Assembly (NCBI GenBank): GCA_022316685.1
Contig: JAKJHU010000182.1
Location: 434,001 to 498,000, forward strand
DNA from: Progne subis subis
Lineage: Eukaryota > Chordata > Aves > Passeriformes > Hirundinidae
Direction of reading: 5' to 3'
Length of the DNA: 64,000 nucleotides
This document shows, piece after piece, positions 1 through 9,400 of the stretch. Made by a program: the position numbers and the translations under genes. The first letter of the stretch is position 1. The number at the start of each line of letters is the position of its first letter. The notes under the pieces were generated by a model that did not search any database, was not told the origin of the DNA, and saw only the letters and a program-made list of their open reading frames with translations.

Positions 1-106
1 CTTCCAAAAACACGGATCAGGCTCCCCAAGTCACCCGGGTGCCGGATCGAGGGACGGGATCAGCCTCCCCCGGGGCCCCCACCAGCCCGGTTCGTGCCCC
101 GCTCAC

Positions 107-288
107 CAGGTACTCCTCTGTGCCGTAGACAGACACGAACTTCTCATCGTCCTCCAGCTCCCGGGCGGCTCCGAAATCCGTCAGCTTGTAGATGCTCCGC
201 CCGTCCTCCCCCACCAGGCGCATGATGTTGCCGGGTTTGATGTCCCTGTGCACGACGCCGTTCTCACGGAGGTGGTTCATCCCTGCCA
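107..288 (-). CDS. IKBKE: IKBKE coding exon 4 (residues 120-180)
   Basis: 182 bp, acceptor CAG at 291-289, donor GTGAGC at 106-101. It encodes [20 protein letters not shown], then the DFG motif and the activation loop with S172 ([11 protein letters not shown]). Catalytic D135 and the phospho-acceptor serine are both present, so the kinase looks functional as far as it can be seen. The sequence to the left (1-106) is intron with no recognisable feature. Confidence 0.95.
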
Positions 289-2717
289 CTGGGCACACAC
301 GGGGAGGCAGAATTCCTGTGTGGGGCTGGGGCACCGGGCTCCCGGGGGGGCTCGGTTTGAATTTAGGAAGGAGAAAATAAATTCTGATTTCTGATTTTGT
401 GTCAACGCCTGGGACCGCCAGCGTGAGCTTGTATTAAAATTGCTTTGGATAACCGAGGCTAGCAAATAAAATTGGTAAAGGGAAAAAAAAAAAAAAAAAA
501 GAAAAAAAGAAAATAAGTTTATTTTTACCCAAGAGGTTTTTGGTTTGTTGTTTTCGTTGTTTTTTTTTTTTTTTTTTTATTCCTGCTAGGAGGTTGTCAG
601 CTCACCTTCGTGTATTTCATTAAAATATTTATTTCAATGGTGTGTTCTGGTTTTACGAGTTATATAAATAAATACACCAACCACTTTAAACTCCTGAAAG
701 CAAGAGGGGATAAACCCCACTTAGATGGGCACCAGTGTGACTGGGGAGCACGAGGGCACGGCTGGGCACAGCCCGTGGGCACGGCAGCTTCCCAGAGCGA
801 GGGGAAGCCCCCAGCGCAGAGCTGCAGCCCACCCTGCTCAGGGGGGCAGATTCTGAACCCTCACTGCATCTCAGCGCTGCAGCCTGCAGGGTTCCAGCAG
901 CACTGGGGGATCCCAGCAGCACTGGGGTGTCCCAGGAGCAGTGGGGGATCCCAGCAGCACTGGGGGATCCCAGCAGCACTGGGGGGTCCCAGCAGCATTG
1001 GTGGGTTCCAGCAGCACTGGGGGATCCCAGCAGCACTGGGGGGTCCCAGCAGCATTGGTGGGTTCCAGCAGCACTGGGGGATCCCAGCAGCACTGGGGGG
1101 TCCCAGCAGCATTGGTGGGTTCCAGCAGCACTGGGGGATCCCAGCAGCACTGGGGGGTCCCAGCAGCACTGGGGGTTCCAGCAGCATTGGTGGGTTCCAG
1201 CAGCACTGGGGGATTCCAGCAGCACTGGGGGATCCCAGCAGCACTGGGGGATCCCAGCAGCACCGGGGGGTCCCAGCAGCACTGGGGGATCCCAGCAGCA
1301 CTGGGGGGTCCCAGCAGCACTGGGGGTTCCAGCAGCATTGGTGGGTTCCAGCAGCACTGGGGGATCCCAGCAGCACTGGGGGGTCCCAGCAGCACTGGGG
1401 GATCCCAGCAGCACCGGGGGATGCCAGCAGCATTGGTGGGTTCCAGCAGCACTGGGGGGTCCCAGCAGCACTGGGGGGTCCCAGCAGCACCGGGGAGTCC
1501 CAGCAGCACTGGGGGATCCCAGCAGCACTGGGGGGTCCCCAGACAGGGGGGTCTCAGTCCCTGGCAGTCCTTGGCCCCCACGCTCACCCACACACTGCAG
1601 CACGATGAGGAACTCGGACTCGGCCAGCCCAAAGGCGTTGGCCGGCTCCTCCAGCACGTTCAGCAGGCTGCCGCTGGAGCAATATTCCATCACCAGCACC
1701 TTCTGCTTGCTGCTGCCCTGCGGGGGGAGATGCCAGGGGCTCAGCCAGCCCCGGCTGGCAGCAGCTGTGTGAAGCCCACGGGGGTGCCCACTCACCGTCT
1801 CCTCCACGGCGAACAGTTTGACGATGTTTTTGTGGTTCAGCTTCCGCAGCATCTCGAACTCTCTCATCTGGACCTCCTGGGGCCGCAGGTAGCTGGCATT
1901 GTTAAAGACCTTCACAGCAACCAGCTCGCCCGATTTCTGGGGGAAAACGAGGGGAAGAAAACACGAGGTGATGTCGTTCACGTGCAGAGCAGCTCCAGGG
2001 GCTCTGTCACGGCTGCCGCGCCTCGCTCGGGATGTAAATGATTCCGCTGTCTGCTCCGCCGCACAAACAAACAAACAAACAAACAAACAATCCGCTGCTT
2101 TTCACCTCCCTGCCCTTCCTGCCCCTGCTGCGTGTCTCTGCATTTATTCGGCTCCGCGGAAAGTTCCCGTGCGGAGCCGAGGCCGGCGGCTCCCCCAGGG
2201 ATGGGGATGATGCTCGCAGCCCGCTCCTGCAGTTCGCTCAATAAACTTCAGAGGCTGCTGAGGAGGAGAGCCTCGCTCCAAGCCCGGCAAGTGTTTGCAT
2301 GAAGTATGCAAATGCCCAAGGACGGGGTTTTCAAAACCTCTGGGCATTCCCCGGAAAACAGCTTCTTCCTCCTGCACCGGCTCGGGAACGCGGCCGCGAG
2401 CACCCCCAAAAAAACCGCTCCGGACCCGCAGAGCAGGGGAAGGAGCCCCACGGAAAACGAAAACAAAACCCAAAGCAGCTCCTGAGCCGCTCCCCAGGCA
2501 GAAATCCCCCGGGAGGGAGAGCGGAGCGGAGCTCGGGCATCCCGTGGGGCGGGAGGGATGGGATGGGGGGCACCGGGGCTCTGAATTTCGGGGTTCCTGC
2601 CCCCACCCCCCATCAGCTGCCCCCGCTCACCTTGTTGCGAGCTTTGTAGACAGACGCCGTGGCCCCCTGGCCCAGGAGGTCCTCGGTGCTCCACAGGTAG
2701 CTGGGGGTGCTCTGCAT
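107..2717 (-). CDS. IKBKE: IKBKE, inhibitor of NF-kB kinase subunit epsilon (5' part of gene, residues 1-180)
   Basis: Serine/threonine kinase of the TBK1/IKKepsilon family, which phosphorylates IRF3/IRF7 and NF-kB pathway proteins in the cytoplasm during antiviral and inflammatory signalling. Four coding exons, 2717-2631, 1936-1796, 1717-1588 and 288-107, join in frame (87+141+130+182 = 540 nt, 180 residues). They give the N-terminal half of the kinase domain: glycine loop [12 protein letters not shown]-binding K38 (1912-1910), the HRD motif with D135 (244-242), DFG at 157-159 and activation-loop S172 (133-131). Numbering matches human IKKepsilon exactly. The start MQSTPSYLW is typical of the family, and the run [16 protein letters not shown] fits IKBKE better than TBK1. 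The gene continues left of base 1, so the C-lobe, ubiquitin-like and coiled-coil regions are not seen. All visible splice sites are GT-AG. SRGAP2 lies immediately upstream on the same strand, as in mammals. No break is visible. Confidence 0.96.
289..887. other. IKBKE intron, left part
   Basis: Intron sequence with a poly(A) tract at 483-500 and a poly(T) tract near 560-578. No gene seen. Confidence 0.7.
888..1540. repeat. Minisatellite, 19-bp unit with 57-bp higher-order repeat, in IKBKE intron
   Basis: About 34 copies of a 19-bp unit, CCAGCAGCACTGGGGGATC and variants (ATTGGTGGGTT form). At 953-1190 units follow a 57-bp three-unit order (the ATTGGTGG variant recurs at 996, 1053, 1110). Each unit contains CCCAG-CAGCA-CTGGG, a 5-bp stem with a 5-nt loop. 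Because 19 is not a multiple of 3 and the unit lacks stops, several frames on both strands stay open here; these are not genes. Confidence 0.95.
1588..1717 (-). CDS. IKBKE: IKBKE coding exon 3 (residues 77-120)
   Basis: 130 bp, acceptor CAG at 1720-1718, donor GTGAGC at 1587-1582. It encodes [19 protein letters not shown] and on to VLQCV, the hinge and start of the C-lobe, and ends with the first base of the V120 codon. The donor lies only about 48 bp from the edge of the 19-bp minisatellite at 888-1540. Confidence 0.95.
1796..1936 (-). CDS. IKBKE: IKBKE coding exon 2 (residues 30-76)
   Basis: 141 bp, phase 0 at both ends, acceptor CAG at 1939-1937 and donor GTGAG at 1795-1791. It encodes [13 protein letters not shown] through KLFAVEET, with the ATP-anchoring lysine K38 in VAVK and the alpha-C glutamate in the REFEML segment. 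Confidence 0.95.
2062..2090. repeat. (CAAA)n microsatellite in IKBKE intron
   Basis: Seven uninterrupted tetranucleotide copies in the 694-bp intron between the first two IKBKE coding exons. The rest of that intron (1937-2630) holds GC-rich unique sequence. Confidence 0.9.
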
Positions 2718-3180
2718 GTCCGGGGGAGCCGCGGGGCTCAGCCCGGGCACCGCTGCCCTCCGAGCCCCGGCCTTTACCCCTCTGCGCCCGGCAGCGCTCC
2801 GGGAAACGCCGGCCAAGGCCGGCCGCTCCCCTGGGCACCTTCCCCGGCAGCAGCGGGGCCAAGGCCGAGCATGGAGCGAGCTCTCAGCGCTGCCAGAACC
2901 CGCCCGGCCGGGACCTGCCGGGGCTGGCAGCGAAAACCCTGCGCGATGCCCGAGCGGGGAGCGAAGGAGCGAGAGGCGCCTCCCCGGGCCGGGAACTGAA
3001 AGCCGCGGATTGCAAAACCCGCCCGGCCAGCAGGAGGAAATGCCTCAGCTTCCTGCTCGAGAAAAAACTTCCCAGCCGTGCAGCCATCCCCGGGCACGCC
3101 GGGGGCTGAGCTCCGCCCGCCGCGGGCACCGCCGGGGCCGGGATTTGGGAGGCACGGGAGGATCGGGATCCGTGTCCAGG
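2380..3180 (-). promoter_or_regulatory. IKBKE: CpG-rich 5' end and probable promoter of IKBKE
   Basis: Dense CpG and GC sequence surrounds the IKBKE start codon and extends about 450 bp upstream of it, as expected for a CpG-island promoter with a short non-coding first exon. No TATA box is obvious and I could not fix the transcription start. The placement is inferred from base composition and from position upstream of the ATG. Confidence 0.5.
2631..2717 (-). CDS. IKBKE: IKBKE coding exon 1 (residues 1-29)
   Basis: Starts at the ATG at 2717-2715 and ends in phase 0 at the donor GTGAGC (2630-2625). It encodes MQSTPSYLW through ARNK, including the glycine-rich loop GQGATASVY. The ATG is chosen because MQST is the invariant start of TBK1/IKBKE. 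The open frame continues upstream to 2816 but shows no family similarity there. Part of the 5'UTR probably precedes the ATG in this exon; I could not place its 5' edge. Confidence 0.95.
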
Positions 3181-3252
3181 CTCGGTGTCCAGCCCTTGTG
3201 CCTCGGTGTCCAGCCCTTGTGCCTCGGTGTCCAGCCCTTGTGCCTCGGTGAC
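3180..3252. repeat. 21-bp tandem repeat upstream of IKBKE
   Basis: Just over three copies of a 21-bp unit beginning CTCGGTGTCCAGCCCTTGTG at 3181, 3202 and 3223. It lies at the upstream edge of the CpG-rich region. Confidence 0.85.
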
Positions 3253-3339
3253 CAGCACAGGGTCAGTGCTCGGCCCCTGGAACGGCCACAGCATCGCCCA
3301 GCGAGGCTGGCACTGAGCTCTGTGGGCTCCCTGTCCCAC

Positions 3340-4035
3340 AGGGATGTGGGATTCGGGGTGCAGGGTGGGATGTGGGATTCGGGGTGGGATTCGGGATTCG
3401 GGATTCAGGGTGGGATGTGGGATTCGGGGTGGGATGTGGGATTCAGGGTGGAATGTGGGATTCGGGGTGGGATGTGGGATTCGGGGTGGGATGTGGGATT
3501 CAGGGTGGGATGTGGGATTCGGGGTGGGATGTGGGATTCGGGGTGGGATGTGGGATTCAGGGTGGGATGTGGGATTCGGGGTGGGATGTGGGATTCGGGG
3601 TGGGATGTGGGATGCAGGGTGGGATGTGGGATTCGGGGTGGGATGTGGGATGCAGGGTGGGATGTGGGATTCGGGGTGGGATGTGGGATTCGGGGTGGGA
3701 TTCGGGATGCAGGGTGAGGTGTGGGACAGGGTGGGATGTGGGATTCGGGGTGGGATGTGGGATGCAGGGTGGGATTCGGGATGCAGGGTGGGATGCAGGA
3801 TGCAGGGTGAGGTGTGGGACAGGGTGGGATGTGGGATTCGGGGTGGGATGTGGGATTCGGGGTGGGATTTGGGATGCAGGGTGAGGTGTGGGACAGGGTG
3901 GGATGTGGGATGCAGGGTGGGATGTGGGATGCAGGGTGCAGAGCAGGATGTGGGATGCAGGATTCTGGGTGGGATATGTGACGTGGGATGCAGGATGTGG
4001 GGGTCAGGGTGGGATGCAGGGCAGGATGTGGCGTT
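3340..4035. repeat. Minisatellite, 19-bp G-rich unit, upstream of IKBKE promoter
   Basis: About 35 copies of TGGGATGTGGGATTCGGGG with variants (CAGGG, GATGCAGGG, GTGAGG), degenerating to the right. Adjacent units give repeated GGG-N3-GGG-N4-GGGG-T-GGG, a canonical G-quadruplex motif on the plus strand. It lies between the SRGAP2 3' end and the IKBKE CpG region. Open frames across it are repeat artefacts. Confidence 0.93.
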
Positions 4036-5675
4036 CAGGGCACTCTGCTCCCTGCACAGGGCCGAGTGGAGCTGCTCCTGTCCCTGCTCCCTCTGGCCTC
4101 TACGTGACCAGCTCAGCAGCAGGGTGCCCCTGTCAGGAATCATTCCAGGCTGGCGTGGATGTGTCTAAAGGCTCCATCCTCACCAATAAAGCCTCCAGGG
4201 GTCTGAGAGTCCACCAGCGTGTGGGGCACCCAAACATCGACACCACTTCACCAGCCTGCACACAAACTCCACCCCTGACGAGTTCCTTAATTCCTGCTGA
4301 GCTCCATTTTCCCAGCCATGGGGAGAATGCCTGGAGCAGCCTGCAGGGAGCTGAGGCACAGCCTGGCCCTTTCCCTGGGCTTCTCTGGGGATGCCCGGGG
4401 CTGGGAAAGGATGGCAGAGTCTCGGTTTAACCACCCGAAACCCGAAAGGGCTTTGATTGAAGCCGTTTTGCTGCAGCTCAGCTGACAGGAAGAGAAAGGG
4501 GCGGGGTGACTTCTTGAAATTCTGTCTAGTTTTATTTTCTGTGCATGTGGTGGCTGCGTCCTGAGAGCAGGGGCATCAGTCTGATCCTACAGCACTGGCC
4601 GGGAGTGCAGGGAGCTCACCCTCAGCACCTGCCCAGCTTCTTCCAGCTCCTTTATCCTCTCTTCTGCCATCCTTGTACAATCCCCGGCTCATTTCCTCTC
4701 CCCACCAGCAGGCTTTCCCTCCCAGCTGCCTCCCAAATCCCCTCTGAACCCCAGGACTGGATGCGCGCACAGGGGATAAACCCAGGAGTGGTGGGAGAGA
4801 GCGTCTGGCACAGGCTGGGGGAGAGAAAAACCCGGCCTCGGGAGCAGTTGGTGACAAGAACGGATTGTTCCAGCTGGTGGCAGCAAAGCCCGAAGAGCGA
4901 AGGACAAGCAGCGAGCTCTGGGTGCAGCAGGGACAGAAAACACGAGAACCCCGGCGGTGTCCCCACGGTGTCAGTCACCCCCCAGCACTCACCACGGTGG
5001 TTCTTTGGTAAAAAATCACCACAGCGGGGTTTGCGAGGCAGGGCCGGACCCACCTGTGGTTTGTTGAGGGTTTGAGAGAGAATCACAGCGTCTTCTGCTG
5101 GATAGGGAGCGAGGGAAAATCAAGGATCCCTTGTTCTCTGTGCCACCGCGTTGCTCTCTGGCTCCTGGTGCATGTTTTAAAATGGAAAAAAAACCCCACA
5201 GCGTGCCCAGCTGGCTCTAGGGTGGTACCACAGAGGTTCTGGAGTGAAAGCATCCCGGATTTCCTGCTGTTCCCTACAAGGGATGTGGGACAGGGAGCAC
5301 AGGGATGCTCACCCCAGGGAGAGGGGGGACAAAATGCCTCAGGTAAACATCAAACCTCACTGAAATTAACTAATTCCTTCGAATCTTAGGGAAAAGAAGC
5401 CAAAATGACACAGCCCTGCCACGTTCCCCCCTCGCCACGCTCCGGAAAAGGCCTGTGGAAAATCCGAGATGGGGGAAAGCTGGTAATGATAATAATTATG
5501 ATCCAATCCATAATCTCAGCCTTAAATCCTCTTTCCTGAGACAGTTGGGGGTCCATCCTCCGCAGGAAAATGGCGAAGATTAAGCGCTGTTAAATCAGGT
5601 CACTGCCAGGGAAGAGTTTTCCCCGGGGAATCCTGTGGGGTGCGTGCGAGCCCGGGGTGGGGGACACAGGGATCA
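4036..5675. other. Intergenic sequence between IKBKE and SRGAP2
   Basis: Unique GC-moderate sequence. I see no exon, RNA gene or recognisable mobile element, only short chance reading frames. Confidence 0.6.
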
Positions 5676-5965
5676 GGAATCACTGGGGTCACAGAAACAA
5701 CCGTTTGGGTTGGAAAAGACCATTAAAGCCTTATTCCACATCAGGGACAGCTTCCACCATCTCAGGGTGTCCAGCCTGGCCTGGGACGCTCCCAGGGATC
5801 CAGGGGCACCCACAGCTGCTCTGGGCACCCTGTGCCAGGGCCTCAACACCCTCCCAGGGAAGGATCCTTTCCCAATATCCCATCTGAACCCGCTCTCCTT
5901 CAGCCTCAGGCCCTTCCCTTGCCCCATCACCACATCCCTGGTGTTCCTCTCTCTGTGCCACCACG
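5676..5965 (-). mobile_element. CR1 LINE 3' fragment
   Basis: Contains the reverse complement of the avian CR1 3' end: GGTTGGAAAAGACCATTAAA, then GTCCAGCCTGGCC and CAGGGATCCAGGGGCACCCA, and the CACAGCTGCTCTGGGCACCC segment. It lies just beyond the predicted SRGAP2 polyadenylation site. Confidence 0.8.
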
Positions 5966-6172
5966 CTGCCCCTGCTGTGTCCCCGTGCCCAGGATGGCAC
6001 CGAGCGCCCCTGGGGTCCTGCAGACCCTTCCTCACCCCCTCACCAGCACCTCCAGCAACATTCCTGAGCATTCCAGGAGCCTCCCCGGGCCGTGCTCCCG
6101 CTCTGTCCCACTCAAACCCAGGACATCACACAGCGGCATCCTCAGGTCAGTGTTTCCACCATACCCAAAACA

Positions 6173-6178
6173 TTTATT
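6173..6178 (-). terminator. SRGAP2: Candidate SRGAP2 polyadenylation signal
   Basis: AATAAA on the minus strand, followed within about 40 nt by GU-rich sequence (GGTATGGTGG, then TGTGTGATGT). It sits just downstream of the AU-rich UTR end with the PRE and miR-200 seed matches, and a CR1 fragment begins about 200 bp further on. Confidence 0.55.
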
Positions 6179-6257
6179 TCTCCAAAACTATTGCTAATGA
6201 CAATGGATACATTTTGTTGCCTCAGTATGGGTTTAACACTTCCAACACATCGATTCC

Positions 6258-6275
6258 TAATACTGTACAATACTG
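6258..6275 (-). promoter_or_regulatory. SRGAP2: Two adjacent miR-200b/c/429 seed matches in SRGAP2 3'UTR
   Basis: On the minus (mRNA) strand CAGTATT occurs at 6275-6269 and CAGTATTA at 6265-6258: a 7mer-m8 and an 8mer match to the miR-200b/c/429 seed AAUACUG. They start 10 nt apart and lie about 80 nt before the polyadenylation signal. The seed match is read directly; function is inferred. Confidence 0.5.
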
Positions 6276-6402
6276 TACCAAAAGGGGAAAGGGGGGGGGG
6301 GAAATAAACAAACAAACCAAAAAAAAAAAAAAAAAAAAAAAAAGGCTGTACCTCCATATTGTACAGAGTTCTATGTACAAAGTACAATTTTACACAGTTT
6401 AA

Positions 6403-6410
6403 TATATACA
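6403..6410 (-). promoter_or_regulatory. SRGAP2: Pumilio response element (TGTATATA)
   Basis: A perfect match to the PUM consensus UGUANAUA on the mRNA strand, in an AU-rich part of the predicted 3'UTR. Short motif, so chance occurrence is possible. Confidence 0.4.
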
Positions 6411-9400
6411 CCATATATATATTGGTGTAGAAGACACGAAACAGTGGAAAACTCGTTTTAGCAAGAACATTCCATCCCACCACGGAAACAGCCGCTGTTG
6501 ACAACCCCGGGTTCAGACAGAAAGCCACAATTCCTCCGCTTTGCACAACCCCATTTGTTCTCCCGCCTTTTCCTTTCCAGCAGGGAACCAGAGGTGGATT
6601 TCGGCAATGGCCCTGTCTGAGCTACATCGAGCTGGGCTTTCGGACAAGCTGCTGCTCACAAGTATTGCTCCAGCAGTTTGGCACACTCACGAGTCCAGCC
6701 CCTCGGGCTTGGGCTGTTGTTCACACCTAGGGCTGGAGGAAAGGCTGGGGAAGACCACATCAGGAGGAAGGGCACTGCAGTGCCTCGGAAAGGACGTGCC
6801 CACCTACGATTCCCACTGCAAACTGCTGAGTGTTTTACCCTGTGTGAAGCTTGGCAGATCAAGTATTAGCACGGCAGGAAGCTGCCTTCCCTCTCCACCT
6901 TCGCCTCTTTTCGGCCCGTGGTTGAAAAACGCTTTCATCCCAAACTACGTTAGAGGAAGCACAAAATTTAACAGGAAAAAAAAAAAAAAAAAAAGGCAAA
7001 CAAAACCCTTACATCTTCCAGGCCTCGAACTGCTGTTCTGGCATCTCTAGAGCCACCCAAATAGATGGTTTGCTGCTAGAACCGAGCCTGGAGAAGAATC
7101 CACCTGCCTTCTGGTGGGCGGCCGGCGGAACCGCTTGTGCGTGACGCAGCCGGGGCCGTCCCGGCCCCGCAGGCACGAGGCAGAGGGTCAAGTATTTCTG
7201 GTTTTATTTTCTTATTTTCAAGTACCAGGTTGTCACACAGACACAGAGACACGCAGGGAGCCGAGGTGGGAAGAGCTCGAACCCCAGAGTTCGGTCCATG
7301 AAGTGCTTGGTGCTTCCCCGGAGCTGGCGCCTGGGGGAAGGACGTTCCCTCCTTTCCACCCCTCGTGCCACCAGCCCACGGAAGGAACAGCTTTATGTCC
7401 CCAGCTGCATTTGTGGGGCGTCAGCCAAGGCCAGATGAGCCCCCCAAAAAAAGGGCTGGTTACTTTTGTGAAAGCTAAAACTCTCAAAATAAATAAATCC
7501 CCGGCTTGTTAAGCTCCGTTTTCTGTTCTGGACAGGCCCGTAAGCGATGGAAATGCCCCGACGCTCCCGCTCCCCTGCGGCTTTGAAGCCGTTTTTGAAG
7601 AAGTTCCCTTCCTTGCGGCTCACGGGTGAGTTCAGCGTGTTTGGGGCACATCCCTCGACACCCAGGGCTTGGTCCTGCCAAGCACAGGTGCCCCACAGGG
7701 CAGTGCCACACCTGGGGGACAGGGGCACCTCCTTCCCCTCCCACCCGTGCTGGACAAGGGGCCTGAGCTCAGCCCCTCATGGAATCCATCAAACTGTCTC
7801 AACGGGGACTCCTGGGGCGATTTTCCCACCATTCCCGATTCCTCACTGAGGGCATGACCTGCTGGGACCGTCCCCTCCACAGGGATCCCACCAAGGGAGC
7901 GTTCCAGCCTCCCCGGGAAGGAGCCCAAGCGCTGAGAACCGCGGGCGTCGATTTTTCCCGCGGGAGAACGTCTCCCGAAAGCTCCGTAAATCCCCAAACC
8001 GGTGCCAACGCTCCGCTGGATTCGAGGTTTTTGACACAAAGAAGAAGAGAAATAAGGCAGCAAACTCCAGCTGCAGTGAGCTTCTCCTGTCCCAGTATTG
8101 CTGGAGCTCTTCCGAGCGCGCCGGGTCGGCCCCGTACCGAGTGCGAGCTGGGGAACGACAACGGATGGGATTTCTTGCCAAGCTGAAGTGTTTTGATTCA
8201 GTAAATAAATTTATGAGAACTCGGTTATCTTAACCTACTTTTGTGCAAGAACAACCTTGCCTTAAAAAAAGAAGGAAAAAATAAAGGATAAAAGGAAAAA
8301 AAAAAAAAAAAATCAACGAAAACTCCCAAAACCCAACACATGAGGTATTCAGCACAGGAAACCCAAAGACTCCTTTTGAACAGGTATCAAAATACAGACA
8401 TATACAACTTTTTTTTTTTTTTTTTTGTTCTGCTGTCACAGTGCACTCTAATTATTTACTCATTTTCTTTGCAATAAAATACCCAGCACAGATAAAGTCA
8501 GAGGGTTTGATCGTGTCCCACTGCTCCGGACATGAAGGACAAATTTTACAATTCATAAACTCTGGACGACCTCAGAGAGGCAGAAATTAAGCAATGATTA
8601 AAGCACACTGCTCCATTCCCAACTAGGGAAATAACCCAGAAAAGGTCTGAGCTTCAGAAACCGTTCAGATTGATCACCTAAAACTATGTTTCATTTCAAA
8701 AGGTGGGTTTTTTTCCTTTTTTTTTTTTTTTTTTTTTCCCTTTGGATTATTCCAATCCAACACCTGATGAACAAGGTTCATACAAAGCACTATCGAACAG
8801 ACAGACGTTCATTCCAGTTATCAAACACTTCTTTTGTCTCTATATTTGACACAAACCTTACAGGAAAAGTCATGAGGAGAGGATTTCCGTGGAAGAGCTG
8901 AAATTTCTTCGGGGTATGAAGGTGTGGAGTGACGTTGGCACCTCCCCAAGCAAACCAGCACCGTGTGGGACCTGTCCACTCCACGCTGGCCTCTCCTGGT
9001 TCCGCGGGGACGGAACATTCCCAGCTCCTCCTTCCCACCTTTCCGGCAGCGACTGCTCATGAAACGCTCGTGGCAAACGTCCTCTCAGCCTCGTGCTTTC
9101 AGGGTGAGGCAGACGAGCTGAAAATCTCCTTTTTTCCCCTTATTTCGTGTGCGATTTTCTCGTCCCCCCCCCGCCCGCCTGGGATTTTTCTGCCCCGAGG
9201 AAGAGGAAGGACGAGCTTCAGCCTTGTCCTATTGCTTGTGTCGATCACAGTGCACACCAGAATTCCAGTTGAGTTGCTCCATATCCAGGTGATCCTGCCA
9301 AGCAGCTTGCCCTTGGCAGCAGGATTGTCCCAGAGCTGTGGATGCTAGTGAAGCACAGTAAGGATTCAGATACAGACAGCTGCTGTTACAGTAACCTGAA

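Noticed and set aside
610..2086. Long overlapping open frames (up to 466 codons) on both strands rich in GGSQQHWG or [10 protein letters not shown]
   Set aside because: They are translations of the stop-free 19-bp minisatellite in several frames. The real coding parts are the IKBKE exons 1588-1717 and 1796-1936.
107..2717. TBK1 instead of IKBKE
   Set aside because: The motifs [25 protein letters not shown] and [11 protein letters not shown], the residue numbering and linkage to SRGAP2 fit IKBKE better.
2295..2999. Plus-strand frames of up to 234 codons across the IKBKE 5' region
   Set aside because: GC-rich CpG-island sequence has few stops. No recognisable protein, and antisense to a clear IKBKE exon.
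2884..4168. Open frames of 274-419 codons reading SHPESHIPPRIPHPT or GGMWDSGWDVGF
   Set aside because: Repeat translation of the upstream 19-bp array. Several frames are open at once and there is no family resemblance.
4193..4198. Plus-strand AATAAA as the end of a plus-strand gene
   Set aside because: No plus-strand exon or splice pattern leads to it; hexamers occur by chance.
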